From NCBI GenBank assembly GCA_934371475.1, contig CAKRNX010000033.1:1-18757 (forward strand): a stretch of 18,757 bases of DNA, written 5' to 3'. This document shows, one piece after another, positions 1 through 8,709 of this stretch (positions within the stretch are counted from its first letter, which is position 1; every line of letters begins with the position of its first letter). The DNA comes from an uncultured Lachnospiraceae bacterium. Its GTDB lineage: Bacteria > Bacillota > Clostridia > Lachnospirales > Lachnospiraceae. The position numbers and the translations under genes were made by a program. The notes beneath the pieces were generated by a model, which was not told the DNA's origin, did no database searches, and saw only the letters and a program-made list of their open reading frames with translations.

Positions 1-21
1 TGAAATCAATATGGCAACAGT

Positions 22-53
22 AACGCTCACAGAAAATGTGGGCGTTATTTTTT
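22..53 (+). terminator. Rho-independent terminator of an upstream gene outside the window
   Basis: A 10-bp stem (AACGCTCACA with TGTGGGCGTT, one G-U pair) closes a GAAAA loop and runs into ATTTTTT. This is a textbook intrinsic terminator. The gene it serves ends left of the window. Confidence 0.85.
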
Positions 54-257
54 GCCCCTAAAACAGAATAAGAAAGGGAAAGTGCAGTGAGAGACGGTTT
101 CCAATATGGAAATCTGGTGTGAATATACTACCACCACCCCCTTTTAATACAACGGATTTCAGGGCTTTTGGAACAAGGTACCAAGAATAATTATATAGAT
201 TGAATTTTGTGAAAAAAACAATGCGAGACGAGTGCATGTGTATATGTTCACGCATAT

Positions 258-300
258 AGAGTTTTTGCAATCCCTTGGTACCACAGATATCAAAAACTCT
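258..300. repeat. 10-bp perfect inverted repeat, 23-nt loop
   Basis: AGAGTTTTTG at 258-267 is the exact reverse complement of CAAAAACTCT at 291-300. It lies just before the decayed gene at 322-819. It could be a hairpin in a former leader, a weak terminator without a T tract, or one end of a lost insertion. The rest of 54-317 holds no supported gene: it has a C-rich stretch near 133-142 and a small hairpin at 96-114 (GGTTTCC and GGAAATC), and nothing else I can interpret. Confidence 0.45.
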
Positions 301-321
301 TTGAAATAAAAGGAATTATGA

Positions 322-819
322 TGGGACAACCTGTGGGACAGGCCTCAGATGGGACAAGCTATCAGTTTTGTCCAGAAGGTGGTTATTGCCGGAAGCTAAG
401 ACAGACTGCCGCTTCTGGAGGAGAGAAACAGAAGCCATTTAAGCTGCTATACGTTTGAAGAATACTGCCGGATGCTGGAACTGGACGGTACACAGTTTTT
501 TACAGGAGTGCTGGTGAAATATCTGGATCAGAGCTTTATGGTTCTGAGCAAAGCTTCTGAACAGCAGTACGTGGAAGCGGACATCGTCCGCAGGGATTTC
601 TGTATGGAGGAACTTTATGAACAGGCAGCAGAGCAGATCCGGCAGACCGGTCTTGCGCCGTTTGAGAAAATAAGTGAATTTCTCAAAAACAATAAGAGTG
701 TCAACCAGCAGATGGGGAAATGACTCCCGCAGACTCCCAATCCGGTATCGTTCTTTAATATCGGATATGCGTATGAGCATGGAGAAGGCGTTGAGTGCGA
801 TCCGGGACAGGCATTTTGA
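322..819 (+). pseudogene. Decayed gene with a Sel1-like repeat remnant at its end
   Basis: One reading frame runs from 322 to 819 with only two stops inside it, TAA at 397-399 and TGA at 721-723. The longest intact piece starts at the ATG at 472 and gives 83 residues. It is acidic and probably helical (it contains YLDQSFMVLSKASEQQYVEA), and I do not recognise it. After the second stop the same frame continues into 22 residues, NIGYAYEHGEGV followed by CDPGQAF, which match the core of a Sel1-like repeat (LGxxYExGxGVxxDxxxA). The frame then ends at TGA 817-819, where a Sel1 repeat would go on to a WYxKAA-type helix. The simplest reading is a former Sel1-repeat protein broken by nonsense mutations and a 3' deletion. 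The 472-723 piece has no good ribosome binding site, so it is unlikely to be a gene in its own right. Confidence 0.6.
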
Positions 820-871
820 ACTGGTGAAAGCAAAAATCTGAGCATAAGATAACGGAATAAGAGGGGCAGTT

Positions 872-1321
872 ATGAAAAATTTTCTTGACAGATTTTTTGG
901 AAAAAAGCAAAATAAAAGAGAAAAAGGAAAGTCTGAAACACCGGCGGTGGAAAAAGAGCAGGACGTATTAGAAATAGCGCGCCGGAAGATGATCGAAAAG
1001 GTACAGAAAGAGGTACCTGAAACAGGAAAATTTGAGCAAAAGACAGTAACATTCCATCCAGCGGCTGCCGGCAGAGAGTTTGAAGGTGCCTATGGGGAAA
1101 GAATGGCATTATGGGTCGAGCCGGATGAAAGAGCGGAAACAGACAGATGGCTGACAGCAGCCGTACTGGCTCCGGCTTCTGACTATGTAAGAGGTGCTTT
1201 TCTGCTGAAAGGAAGCAATCAGGAGATCCTGGCATATCTGAACCGGCCGGAATTTAATGACAACATCAAGAAAATATTGCTGAGAATGGATAAAAGGCTC
1301 AGAGAGCAGATGGAGGGTTAG
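872..1321 (+). CDS. Hypothetical cytoplasmic protein, 149 aa
   Basis: I do not recognise this protein. It has no signal peptide or membrane segment. Residues 1-25 are very basic (FFGKKQNKREKGK), residues 26-60 are charged and probably helical, and residues 70-145 look like a small folded domain (ERMALWVEPDERAETDRWL, then AFLLKGSNQEILAYLNRPEF). The C-terminus is a charged helix. The ATG at 872 follows a clear GAGGGG ribosome binding site about 5 nt upstream. The stop lies 10 nt before the next gene and overlaps that gene's ribosome binding site (TAGGAG), so the two are probably co-transcribed. It starts about 50 bp after the decayed gene and may once have belonged to the same operon. No function is proposed. 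Confidence 0.75.
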   Translation: MKNFLDRFFGKKQNKREKGKSETPAVEKEQDVLEIARRKMIEKVQKEVPETGKFEQKTVTFHPAAAGREFEGAYGERMALWVEPDERAETDRWLTAAVLAPASDYVRGAFLLKGSNQEILAYLNRPEFNDNIKKILLRMDKRLREQMEG

Positions 1322-1331
1322 GAGAAAACGA

Positions 1332-1964
1332 ATGAAAAAGAGAGTATGTGGAGTGATATGCGGAGCGCTGGTTCTGGCCGGAGCCTGTATGAGTATGGCG
1401 GAGGATGCGGCGCAGGAGATACTGTATGAGCGCGGCAGGGAGGTAGTGTCTCTGCTGACAGAGGCGGTGCGCTCAGAAGGGTATGTCAGCTTCTATTCGG
1501 CGAGCGAAGAGGTAAATGAAGTGCTCAAAGAGGCAGGGGCGGCCGAGTACGGGGAACCGGAGGCCGTGTATGCGGTCACAGTATCCGACGAATTTTATAC
1601 CAGAGTGGACGAGGGAGGCGTGCTGGATCAGCTGTCGGATGAACTGGCAGATATGGTAAAAAATAAACTGTTCCGGTCTCTGATTTATCAGATCGGCGGG
1701 TACGACAGCTCTGTCAAACTGGCGGCAGCGAGCGTCTGCAATGTGGAAAAAACATTTGCTGCGCCGGAAGTAACGGAGAATGTCATGTACGTCTATACGT
1801 TCGAAGATGGTGTGCCGATTGTGGTCGCGTTTACTCCCGGCGAGGATGGCGCCGTAACCGCCAGCGGTTCGCTTATCCTGAGCGATGGATTTGCCGCTGA
1901 TTCGACAGAAGAGGTAGAAGAAAGCTTTGCCGACTATGCGGCGGAAGTAAGTAAAATCAGGTAA
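1332..1964 (+). CDS. Secreted hypothetical protein, 210 aa
   Basis: Residues 1-23 form a signal peptide: MKKR, a hydrophobic core, and SMA before ED as a likely signal peptidase I site. C19 follows LAGA, but the Leu is one position too far upstream for a classic lipobox, so a lipoprotein is possible but not favoured. The mature part is acidic, with no transmembrane segment and no motif I recognise. Residues 40-75 and 90-115 look helical, and residues 145-185 look like beta strands (NVMYVYTFEDGVPIVVAF). The start is supported by GGAG 8 nt upstream, inside the stop codon region of the preceding gene, so translation is probably coupled. No terminator is evident in the 227 bp that follow. Function unknown. 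Confidence 0.75.
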   Translation: MKKRVCGVICGALVLAGACMSMAEDAAQEILYERGREVVSLLTEAVRSEGYVSFYSASEEVNEVLKEAGAAEYGEPEAVYAVTVSDEFYTRVDEGGVLDQLSDELADMVKNKLFRSLIYQIGGYDSSVKLAAASVCNVEKTFAAPEVTENVMYVYTFEDGVPIVVAFTPGEDGAVTASGSLILSDGFAADSTEEVEESFADYAAEVSKIR

Positions 1965-2070
1965 TTTCATATGGAAGGCTGCCTGCAGAACGGGAGAAAA
2001 TAATGTTCAATTTTAAATAAACCATATCATTCATGTCATAAGCAGGGATAGCAAAATTTGGCAGTCTCAC

Positions 2071-2084
2071 TGCAAATATTTGCA
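2071..2084. promoter_or_regulatory. 14-bp perfect palindrome, possible operator
   Basis: TGCAAATATTTGCA is fully self-complementary. It lies 108 bp before the esterase start codon, where a promoter-proximal operator would be expected. I could not find a convincing -35/-10 pair next to it, so the link to regulation is only positional. Confidence 0.35.
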
Positions 2085-2191
2085 CGCGTGAAATCATATT
2101 TTTGGAGATGCCACCTTTGATACAGTGTTGTAAAATAAATGTGTAACGGGGAAACACAGCAAAAACAATCTGTATAAAAGGGAGGAAGGAC

Positions 2192-4366
2192 ATGAAAAAA
2201 AAGATTTTAGTTGGAACATTTCTTGGAACAATGGCACTGGCATCCGGCACCGCACTGGCGGGTGAGATGGCAGGAAGTGAAATTGAGTCCGTGAAAGTGA
2301 ACTGTTCTGTGCAGTCTACAGGACAGCGTCTGGATACGATTGAGGTGAAGGTGAAAGATCCGGAAGTACTGAATGGAATTCAGGCGTCAGCTTTTACGAT
2401 GGAAGGCAAATCTTATGGCTGGGGTTATGAGAAGGAAGATGGTTTCCGTTCTCATGACGTGCATGATTTTACGGCAACTATATCAGGAGCCACAGTAGAA
2501 GATGACACGCTGATTTTAAATATTTCTGATTTTAATGAGAAATATTATTATGTGGACAGCTATACGGTTACATGCAGCACCAATGAAGCCCTGACCTTTA
2601 CAAAAGATCAGGTAACGGAAGTGGTGACTCCGGTTGCAGATGATTTTGAGCAGCTGACAAAGAGCTTTGACGGGCAGGTGGATCTGGTTTATAATCTTTA
2701 TACACCGGATGAAACGGATGAGCCGATGCCGCTCGTGCTGGCTTTCCATGGATCAGGAGACCAGGAAAACACAAGAGCCAACCGCGTCGTTACCGCATGG
2801 GCAGAACCGGCACAGCAGGAGAAATATCCTTCTTACGTACTGGCACCGGTGCTCAGTGATCAGTCCAATGAAGGACAGGATCTTAATGTAGAGCAGGCCG
2901 TTTCAGTAGTTAAAGAGATGATTGAAGAAGGAAAAGTAGATCCCGACCGCGTGTATGTAACCGGTAAATCTCTGGGCGGAGGAAATACTGTGCATGCGGC
3001 GGCTACCAACAGTGATCTGTTCGCAGCAGCGCTTCCCCTGTGTCCGGCGGCACAGCGCTTTGAAAACGATGATCTGACAGCACTTGCCGATATGCCGGTA
3101 TGGTTTGTACAGGGAACGAATGACCAGGCAGTTCCGATTGAGGGAACAAGAGAGGCATATCAGACCATTCTCGGCGCTGGAAGCTATAAAGTGAAGATGA
3201 AAGAGTATTCTCAGGAAGAGATGGCGGCCAGAGGCATTGCAGATGAGAAACATCACGATGTGGAAATTGTTTCTCTTGAGGATGACAAATATGCAGACTG
3301 GCTGTTTGCACAGAAAAAGTCAGATGTCAATGATGTGGTGGATTATATTAAAGTGAATACTTCTGTTCCGGCAAGAGGACAGCGGATCGACACAATAGAG
3401 CTTTATCTGAATGAAGAGCTGGCAGAAGTTCCGGGTGCAGATGCGTTTACACTGACCGGTAAAGCATATACATGGGCAGGCAATCCGGCTACAGGTTACC
3501 GTTCTGATGAGACACATGATTTTGAAGCAACAATCACAGATGTGGCAGCAGAGGACGGAAACATAACTCTGACAATCGGCGAGTTCCCGGAAAAATATTT
3601 CTATGTGGACAGTTTTACTGTGACATGTGCATCCAATGACAGTCTGAGCTTTACCAAGGATGACGTAAGAGAGACTACGATTGCAGTAGTAGATGAATTT
3701 GACAGTTACTATGTCAATCGGACAGGTTCTTTTGACTATCATCTGTATGCGCCGGAGACAAATGGTGAGGCGGTTCCGCTGGTACTGGCTCTGCATGGGT
3801 CGGGTGATCAGATGAACCTTCAGGCAAACCGTGTGGCAGAAGCATGGGCTGATCCGGAAAATCAGGAAGTGCGCAAGGCATTTGTACTGGCTCCGATTTT
3901 CTATGATCAGAGCACAGAGGCTGCATTTGATATTTTCAAAGATACCATAAACCTGATTCGTCGTCTGATCGACAAAGGTATGGTAGATCCGAAACGGGTT
4001 TATGTGACAGGAAAATCCATGGGCGGAAGAAATACCGGAAGAATTTTCTCAAGCTATGACGGAATGTTTGCAGCAGCAATGCCACTTTGCGGAGGCTACA
4101 GTGATGAGCTGAAGGATAAGATTGAAAATATCCGCAATAAGCCGATCTGGATCCTGCAGGGAGATCAGGATAAGCCTGCACTGCTGGAAGGCAGCCGCGA
4201 ACTGTATGCAAAACTTCAGGAACTTGGCAATGAACAGGCAAAATATTATGAGTTCCCGGTAGAGGTTATGGATGAAGCCGGTATCGGATATCATGATATT
4301 GAGATCCTGGCGATGGAAGACCCGCAGTTTATGGAGTGGATGTTTGCACAGACACTTGCAGATTAA
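2192..4366 (+). CDS. Secreted tandem-duplicated esterase (two Ig-like + CE1-type hydrolase modules)
   Basis: An exported serine esterase of the PHB-depolymerase/feruloyl-esterase (CE1-like) alpha/beta-hydrolase group. Residues 1-23 are a signal peptide ending ALA. The protein is two copies of one unit. Unit 1 has an Ig-like N-terminal domain at about 31-146 and a hydrolase at 147-377. Unit 2 has the Ig-like domain at about 383-498 and the hydrolase at 499-724. Each hydrolase has the oxyanion segment HGSGDQ (186-191 and 535-540), a GxSxG nucleophile elbow (GKSLGG with S260, GKSMGG with S609), an acid (D311, D660) and a catalytic His (H355 in HHDVEI, H701 in YHDIEI). Both triads look intact. 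The Ig-like part resembles the EstA-type esterase Ig-like domain. There is no LPXTG anchor, SLH or dockerin domain, so the product is probably free or loosely wall-bound. GGAGGAAGGA lies just before the ATG. The natural substrate (feruloyl or acetyl ester, or polyester) cannot be told from sequence. Confidence 0.9.
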   Translation: MKKKILVGTFLGTMALASGTALAGEMAGSEIESVKVNCSVQSTGQRLDTIEVKVKDPEVLNGIQASAFTMEGKSYGWGYEKEDGFRSHDVHDFTATISGATVEDDTLILNISDFNEKYYYVDSYTVTCSTNEALTFTKDQVTEVVTPVADDFEQLTKSFDGQVDLVYNLYTPDETDEPMPLVLAFHGSGDQENTRANRVVTAWAEPAQQEKYPSYVLAPVLSDQSNEGQDLNVEQAVSVVKEMIEEGKVDPDRVYVTGKSLGGGNTVHAAATNSDLFAAALPLCPAAQRFENDDLTALADMPVWFVQGTNDQAVPIEGTREAYQTILGAGSYKVKMKEYSQEEMAARGIADEKHHDVEIVSLEDDKYADWLFAQKKSDVNDVVDYIKVNTSVPARGQRIDTIELYLNEELAEVPGADAFTLTGKAYTWAGNPATGYRSDETHDFEATITDVAAEDGNITLTIGEFPEKYFYVDSFTVTCASNDSLSFTKDDVRETTIAVVDEFDSYYVNRTGSFDYHLYAPETNGEAVPLVLALHGSGDQMNLQANRVAEAWADPENQEVRKAFVLAPIFYDQSTEAAFDIFKDTINLIRRLIDKGMVDPKRVYVTGKSMGGRNTGRIFSSYDGMFAAAMPLCGGYSDELKDKIENIRNKPIWILQGDQDKPALLEGSRELYAKLQELGNEQAKYYEFPVEVMDEAGIGYHDIEILAMEDPQFMEWMFAQTLAD

Positions 4367-4507
4367 AATGTGTTGTCAGTGAAACATTTCAAATTTTATA
4401 AGTGAATACAGATGACAGAATTGTGGTAATGCGAAGCATGGAGCAATCCGTGTAATCGAATATATAAAATTTTCATCATAAGAAAACAGAAATATAGGAT
4501 AATATCG

Positions 4508-4539
4508 GGGGACTGCTGCGTTAAGCGGCAGGCCCTTTT
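4508..4539 (+). terminator. Intrinsic terminator or leader hairpin between esterase and binding protein
   Basis: CTGCTGC at 4513-4519 pairs with GCGGCAG at 4525-4531. GGG before it can also pair with CCC at 4533-4535. Only four Ts follow (4536-4539). It lies 142 nt after the esterase stop and 26 nt before the next ATG. It could end the esterase transcript or attenuate the signalling cassette. The rest of 4367-4565 shows nothing else clear. Confidence 0.5.
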
Positions 4540-4565
4540 GGTATATCAGATGGGACAGAGAGAAA

Positions 4566-5546
4566 ATGAAAAAATGGATTGCGGCAGGAAGTTTGATGAT
4601 GGTGCTGGGCGGTATCTGGTTTGTATTTGGAAATGAAAAAGAGCAGAGCGTACTGGCTGAGAGAAGAATTTCGTTTATTTCACCCATGGCAAATTCCGGG
4701 TACTGGGGCAATGCGGCGGGCGGTATCTGGGATACGGGCAGTAAAAGTGGAATGGATGTGAAATGTGTGGGATTTTCCGAGCTGGATCAGGAGAAGCAGA
4801 TCTATGCGCTGGAAAATGCAGTCCTGTCTGGCGTGGACGGCATAATCACTGTTGCGTATGAAAATTCTCCGGAATTTCAAAACATTGTGAGGGAGGCGCA
4901 GGAGGCGGGGATTCCCGTGATTTTTATTGACAGCGATGTAAAGGATACAGAGAGACTCTGCTATATAGGATCTGATAATTTCCGTGCGGGACAGCTGGCA
5001 GGGGAAAAACTGGCAGCAGAATGCAACGGAGAAGGAAAAGTAGCAATTATCACATCATTTTGTGATAATGCAAATCAGAAAGAACGGATCAATGGTTTCA
5101 AGGATGTACTAAAAAATTTTCCGGATATGGAAATTGTGACTGTGCTGGAAGGACAGTCAAATACAGGACTGATCAGGGAAATGGTTGCGGGAATGGTGGA
5201 AGATACTCCGCAGATCAGTGCCATATTCTGTGCAGAAGGATATGGCTCCGGGGTTATCTGTGAATTAGCAGAAAAAAACAGAGACAAGTTTAAAAAAATA
5301 AAAATTGTGGTATTTGATTACAACGAAAAAATTAAGCGCGCAGTTGCAAACCGGACGATTGCAGGCACAATTAAGCAGAAGCCTTATAATATGGGGAGCA
5401 GAGCTGTGGAGATCCTGCAGGAATATTTTTTGGGAGATGAAGAGAAGATCAGGGATCAGTATACGGATATCGAACTGGTAACGGCGGAAAATGAAATGGA
5501 AAGTGAGTATGAAGAAAGAGAGGATATTGTATGGCATATATACTGA
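4566..5546 (+). CDS. Membrane-anchored sugar-type substrate-binding protein, probable co-sensor
   Basis: A type I periplasmic-binding-protein fold of the RbsB/XylF group (Peripla_BP_4). The N-terminal hydrophobic segment (about residues 4-21) has no lipobox Cys and no clear cleavage site, so it is probably an uncleaved signal anchor. Positions matching RbsB-type ligand contacts are present: N43/Y46/W47 (NSGYW), D122 and D124 (IDSD), R174 (KERINGF), E224, D251 (VFDYN) and Q271 (IKQKPYNMG). The stop overlaps the histidine kinase start by 16 bp. No ABC ATPase or permease is nearby, so a sensing role is more likely than transport. This is the arrangement of the clostridial XylFII-LytS system, where a binding protein presents sugar to the kinase. 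The ribosome binding site before the ATG is weak. Ligand unknown: a monosaccharide or related small molecule is the best guess. Confidence 0.88.
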   Translation: MKKWIAAGSLMMVLGGIWFVFGNEKEQSVLAERRISFISPMANSGYWGNAAGGIWDTGSKSGMDVKCVGFSELDQEKQIYALENAVLSGVDGIITVAYENSPEFQNIVREAQEAGIPVIFIDSDVKDTERLCYIGSDNFRAGQLAGEKLAAECNGEGKVAIITSFCDNANQKERINGFKDVLKNFPDMEIVTVLEGQSNTGLIREMVAGMVEDTPQISAIFCAEGYGSGVICELAEKNRDKFKKIKIVVFDYNEKIKRAVANRTIAGTIKQKPYNMGSRAVEILQEYFLGDEEKIRDQYTDIELVTAENEMESEYEEREDIVWHIY

Positions 5547-7081
5547 GAAATGGATCAAGTGCCACATTGAAACAGATCCTGAGCCGTTATCATAATCTGA
5601 TTATAGGCATTGCCTTTTTTATGAATGCAGCAGCGATCCTGTTTCATGCAGTCAGTGTCAGGAGCTATTCAGAGGCTATGCGGCAGACACTGAGCCTGAA
5701 TGAGTATTATACACAGTTTGACCAGATGAATACAACGCTGACCACTTATATCTCTGACAGAACGTCGGAGACAAAGACACAACTGGAGGAAATCATGGAT
5801 AAGCTGAAGACAGCCATGGCAGAGCTGCGGAAGCTTGATGTAAGCCCGGTATTTCAGCGGGATATCGAAGATATTTCCATGATGATGGAAAAGTATGAAA
5901 GGCAGGTGCAGAATATTACAGAAGAAACAGCCGCGGGAGAAGAGGGCTTTTCTTCCGCTGTTTACCGGGAAATTCTGAATAAATATGAGAAAGCGGAGAA
6001 CATTTACGAGCGGATAGATGCGGAATTTAAACCGCTGCATCTTCAGCTGCTGAGTCGCGCCAGCGACAGACAGCATATGGTGGCGGTGCAGAGCAGGCTG
6101 TATTATACAGTATTTTTGTTGCTGGTGATTTTGCTGACTACATATGGAATCAGGTGGGGAAGACGTTTGAGCAGCTGGATTATTCTTCCGATTCAAACCC
6201 TGACTCATGCAGCAGAAGACATTCGGGACGGAAAATTAGCGCAATTTGGACAGGTAGATTTTGAAGAATGCACTTATGAAGAGGGGACGCTGCTGATTCA
6301 GGTATTCAATATGATGGCACAGCAGATCAAGAGCCAGATTGCGATTATTGAGGATGATGCAAAAACAAAAGTGCTGTATCAGAAACAGAAAGTAGAACAG
6401 TTAAAAATTCTGAATCTGCTGCGCACGAGTGAACTGAAATCTCTGCAGATGCAGATGAATCCTCACTTTTTATTTAATACTCTGAATATGATTGCCAAGA
6501 CCGCGTATATGGAGGAGGCGGATAAAACCGTGTTTCTTTTAAAAAAGACATCGCAGCTGCTGCGTTACAGTCTGGATTATATGGGAAAATCGGTGACACT
6601 GGGACAGGAACTGGAGAGTCTTGGAAATTATGTGTACCTGCAGGAGCAGAGGTTTGGAAAGCGAATCTCCTTTGAGTTTGATCTGGACGAGTCGTTTCAT
6701 CAGACAAAAGTACCATGTCTGATTTTGCAGCCTCTGGTGGAAAACAGTATGATACACGGGGTTGGAGCATCGGTAGAGGGCGGTCAGATACTGATTCAGA
6801 CAAGATATGACCGGGAAACGGGCAGAGGAATGATACGGATTGCAGATAACGGCCGCGGAATGGATGAGCAGACCCTGGAAACTGTGAGAAAACGGCTCAC
6901 ATCAGATGAAGAGCAGCGGGAAAAACTGGGACTGGCTAATGTTTACCGGCGTATCCAGATCTTTTTTGAGGAAAAGGCCGAGATAGTAATCAGGAGCAGA
7001 GCACAGGAAGGAACCGCTGTTGAGATTATGATTCCGGTAAAAGAAAGGGAAGAGGAATATGTGGAAGCTTCTGATTGCTGA
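5531..7081 (+). CDS. YesM/LytS-like sensor histidine kinase
   Basis: A membrane kinase of the His_kinase (PF06580) group. TM1 is at about 22-42, an extracellular mainly helical sensor at 43-188, TM2 at about 190-206, and a HAMP-like linker at 207-265. A coiled-coil stretch (275-305) leads to the phospho-acceptor box QMQMNPHFLFNTL with H312. The ATPase domain has the N box (LVENSMIHG, N405), G1 (DNGRGM, 439-444) and G2 (GLANVYRRI). All key residues are present, so it should be active. The ATG overlaps the binding-protein gene and has AGAGGA about 7 nt upstream. The 3' end overlaps the response regulator by 23 bp. The helical extracellular domain has no recognisable small-molecule fold, which fits sensing through the adjacent binding protein (inference). 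Confidence 0.96.
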   Translation: MAYILRNGSSATLKQILSRYHNLIIGIAFFMNAAAILFHAVSVRSYSEAMRQTLSLNEYYTQFDQMNTTLTTYISDRTSETKTQLEEIMDKLKTAMAELRKLDVSPVFQRDIEDISMMMEKYERQVQNITEETAAGEEGFSSAVYREILNKYEKAENIYERIDAEFKPLHLQLLSRASDRQHMVAVQSRLYYTVFLLLVILLTTYGIRWGRRLSSWIILPIQTLTHAAEDIRDGKLAQFGQVDFEECTYEEGTLLIQVFNMMAQQIKSQIAIIEDDAKTKVLYQKQKVEQLKILNLLRTSELKSLQMQMNPHFLFNTLNMIAKTAYMEEADKTVFLLKKTSQLLRYSLDYMGKSVTLGQELESLGNYVYLQEQRFGKRISFEFDLDESFHQTKVPCLILQPLVENSMIHGVGASVEGGQILIQTRYDRETGRGMIRIADNGRGMDEQTLETVRKRLTSDEEQREKLGLANVYRRIQIFFEEKAEIVIRSRAQEGTAVEIMIPVKEREEEYVEASDC

Positions 7082-8633
7082 TGATGAAGAAATCGAATGT
7101 CTGGGACTTGAGATGATGATACGGAAAAATTTTAAAACGATGGAGCTGCTGCCCAGTGTTTCCAACGGCGTAGAGCTGATCAAGAAAGCGGAGCTGTTGC
7201 GGCCGAATATTATGATTGTGGATATCAATATGCCTGGACTGAACGGGCTGGAAGCACTTGAGATGCTGCAGCTGAAAAATCTGAACGCCAAGGTGATCAT
7301 TAATACGGCTTATAATGAGTTCGCTTATATCCGCAAAGCACTTCAGCTTGGAGCATTTGATTTTCTGTCAAAACCGGTATATGAAGAAGAACTTGTAAAA
7401 GCTGTCTCAAAAGTGACGGAAGTGCTGGAACAGGAGAGAAGAGTTTTGCGTGAGACACAGATTTCAGAAAAAAAATTTCAGGAACTGCAGAGTGCACTTG
7501 AAAATGGCCTGATGTCCTCGATTCTTCTCGGACAGCCCAGAGAAGAAGAACTGCGGCTGTGGCTAGACAACCTGGATCAGGCATTTCTGGGAGGGGTTGT
7601 AGTCCTGATGCAGGTGACAGATCAGAAAAAAGCGTCTGTTTATCTGGAACTGATCCGGAAGCTGGCGCAGGAACAGCTGACCCGTCTGTGTACGGCCCTG
7701 ACCATGGTGCATAAAGATGCCATGTATCTTCTGATGATACCGGGAGGCAATGTGGGAGAAGCTAATTATCAGACCTGGAGCAGGGCCCTTCTGGAGATGC
7801 TGAGAAACAAGATTATGGATGTGTTTGATTGCGAGACGGTGTTCGGGGTGAGCGGCTGGAAGTATGAGTTTGAGAAAATGACGGATGGACTGAAAGAGTG
7901 CCGGACTGCAATCAGAAGACAGAGCGCCGGGAGCGTCTGCTTTTTTGAAAATAAGAAAGAACCGGATGGAGGCCGGACGGAGAAGAGAATGGAACTGACA
8001 GAAGAACTGACAGAGGCACTCAGACGAAAAGATCAGGAGAGAGCCAGAGTGGTTCTGGGAAACCTGTTTGACCAGTGGAAAGAGGAGGGACAGGGATTGT
8101 GGCAGGAGCAGCGTCTTGCAGCCGCTCTGATTCAGGAATGTGAGGAAGTGTTTGAGACAGGAAAGAGATGGAAGTTTTTCTGGCGACAGCTTCTGGAACG
8201 GCTGCAGAGTGCGGTGGACGAATCACAGCTGCAGGAGAGTGTGCTGAAAATTTTATGGGAGTTCACAGAATGGGATCAGATGGAAGAAACTAAAAATGAG
8301 TATGTAGAAGAAGCGGTTCGGTATATCGAAAATAATTACATGAAAGATATCTCGCTGGAGACAGTGGCGGAGAGGCTTGGGATCAGCACTTTTTATCTGA
8401 GCCGTCTGCTGACGCAGCAGCTCGATGAAAGCTTTGTAGAGCTTCTGACGGATGCCAGGGTTGATCATGCGATCCGCCTGATCCGGGAGGAAGATTATAT
8501 TGTCAAGGATATCGGCGCGCGGGTCGGATATTTCTCACCTACTTATTTCTATAAAGTATTTAAGAAAAACACAGGGATGACTGTGGGGGAGATGCGGCGT
8601 CTGCTGCGCGGGGGGAGTCAATTTTCCGTCTGA
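7059..8633 (+). CDS. YesN-like response regulator with AraC DNA-binding domain
   Basis: A cytoplasmic transcription factor and the partner of the overlapping kinase. The receiver domain is at residues 2-120, with acidic residues D8/D9, phospho-acceptor D55 (IVDINMPG), T83 and K105 (SKP), all intact. The middle region (about 125-410) is a long helical linker of no recognised family, common in YesN-type regulators. The AraC-type double helix-turn-helix spans about 414-520 (ISLETVAERLGISTFYLSR, then DIGARVGYFSPTYFYKVFKK). The length of 524 aa is normal for this family. The start overlaps the kinase and has AGAGGA just upstream. Targets are unknown; candidates are the flanking esterase and the transporter/peptidase operon. 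Confidence 0.96.
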   Translation: MWKLLIADDEEIECLGLEMMIRKNFKTMELLPSVSNGVELIKKAELLRPNIMIVDINMPGLNGLEALEMLQLKNLNAKVIINTAYNEFAYIRKALQLGAFDFLSKPVYEEELVKAVSKVTEVLEQERRVLRETQISEKKFQELQSALENGLMSSILLGQPREEELRLWLDNLDQAFLGGVVVLMQVTDQKKASVYLELIRKLAQEQLTRLCTALTMVHKDAMYLLMIPGGNVGEANYQTWSRALLEMLRNKIMDVFDCETVFGVSGWKYEFEKMTDGLKECRTAIRRQSAGSVCFFENKKEPDGGRTEKRMELTEELTEALRRKDQERARVVLGNLFDQWKEEGQGLWQEQRLAAALIQECEEVFETGKRWKFFWRQLLERLQSAVDESQLQESVLKILWEFTEWDQMEETKNEYVEEAVRYIENNYMKDISLETVAERLGISTFYLSRLLTQQLDESFVELLTDARVDHAIRLIREEDYIVKDIGARVGYFSPTYFYKVFKKNTGMTVGEMRRLLRGGSQFSV

Positions 8634-8652
8634 TACAGACTCCGGAAGGGCG

Positions 8653-8680
8653 TACCCCGCAGTAACAATACCGGGGTATT
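8653..8680 (+). terminator. Possible weak terminator or operator dyad after the regulator
   Basis: TACCCCG (8653-8659) and CGGGGTA (8672-8678) can form a 7-bp stem, with a T-rich run only about 20 nt later. The overlapping dyad AATACC-GG-GGTATT (8667-8680) could instead be a protein-binding site. It lies 20 nt after the response regulator stop and upstream of the transporter promoter. Confidence 0.35.
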
Positions 8681-8709
8681 CATGAATTCGATATTTTCTT
8701 CTTTTTTGG

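Noticed and set aside
174..282. GGTACCAAG (177-185) and its inverse CTTGGTACC (274-282)
   Set aside because: A 9-bp match centred on a KpnI-like palindrome across 88 nt is weak, with no mobile gene or target duplication nearby.
318..458. 46-codon frame with AGGA before its ATG
   Set aside because: It overlaps the decayed gene in another frame, and its composition (QASDGTSYQFCPEGGYC) shows no family or conserved feature.
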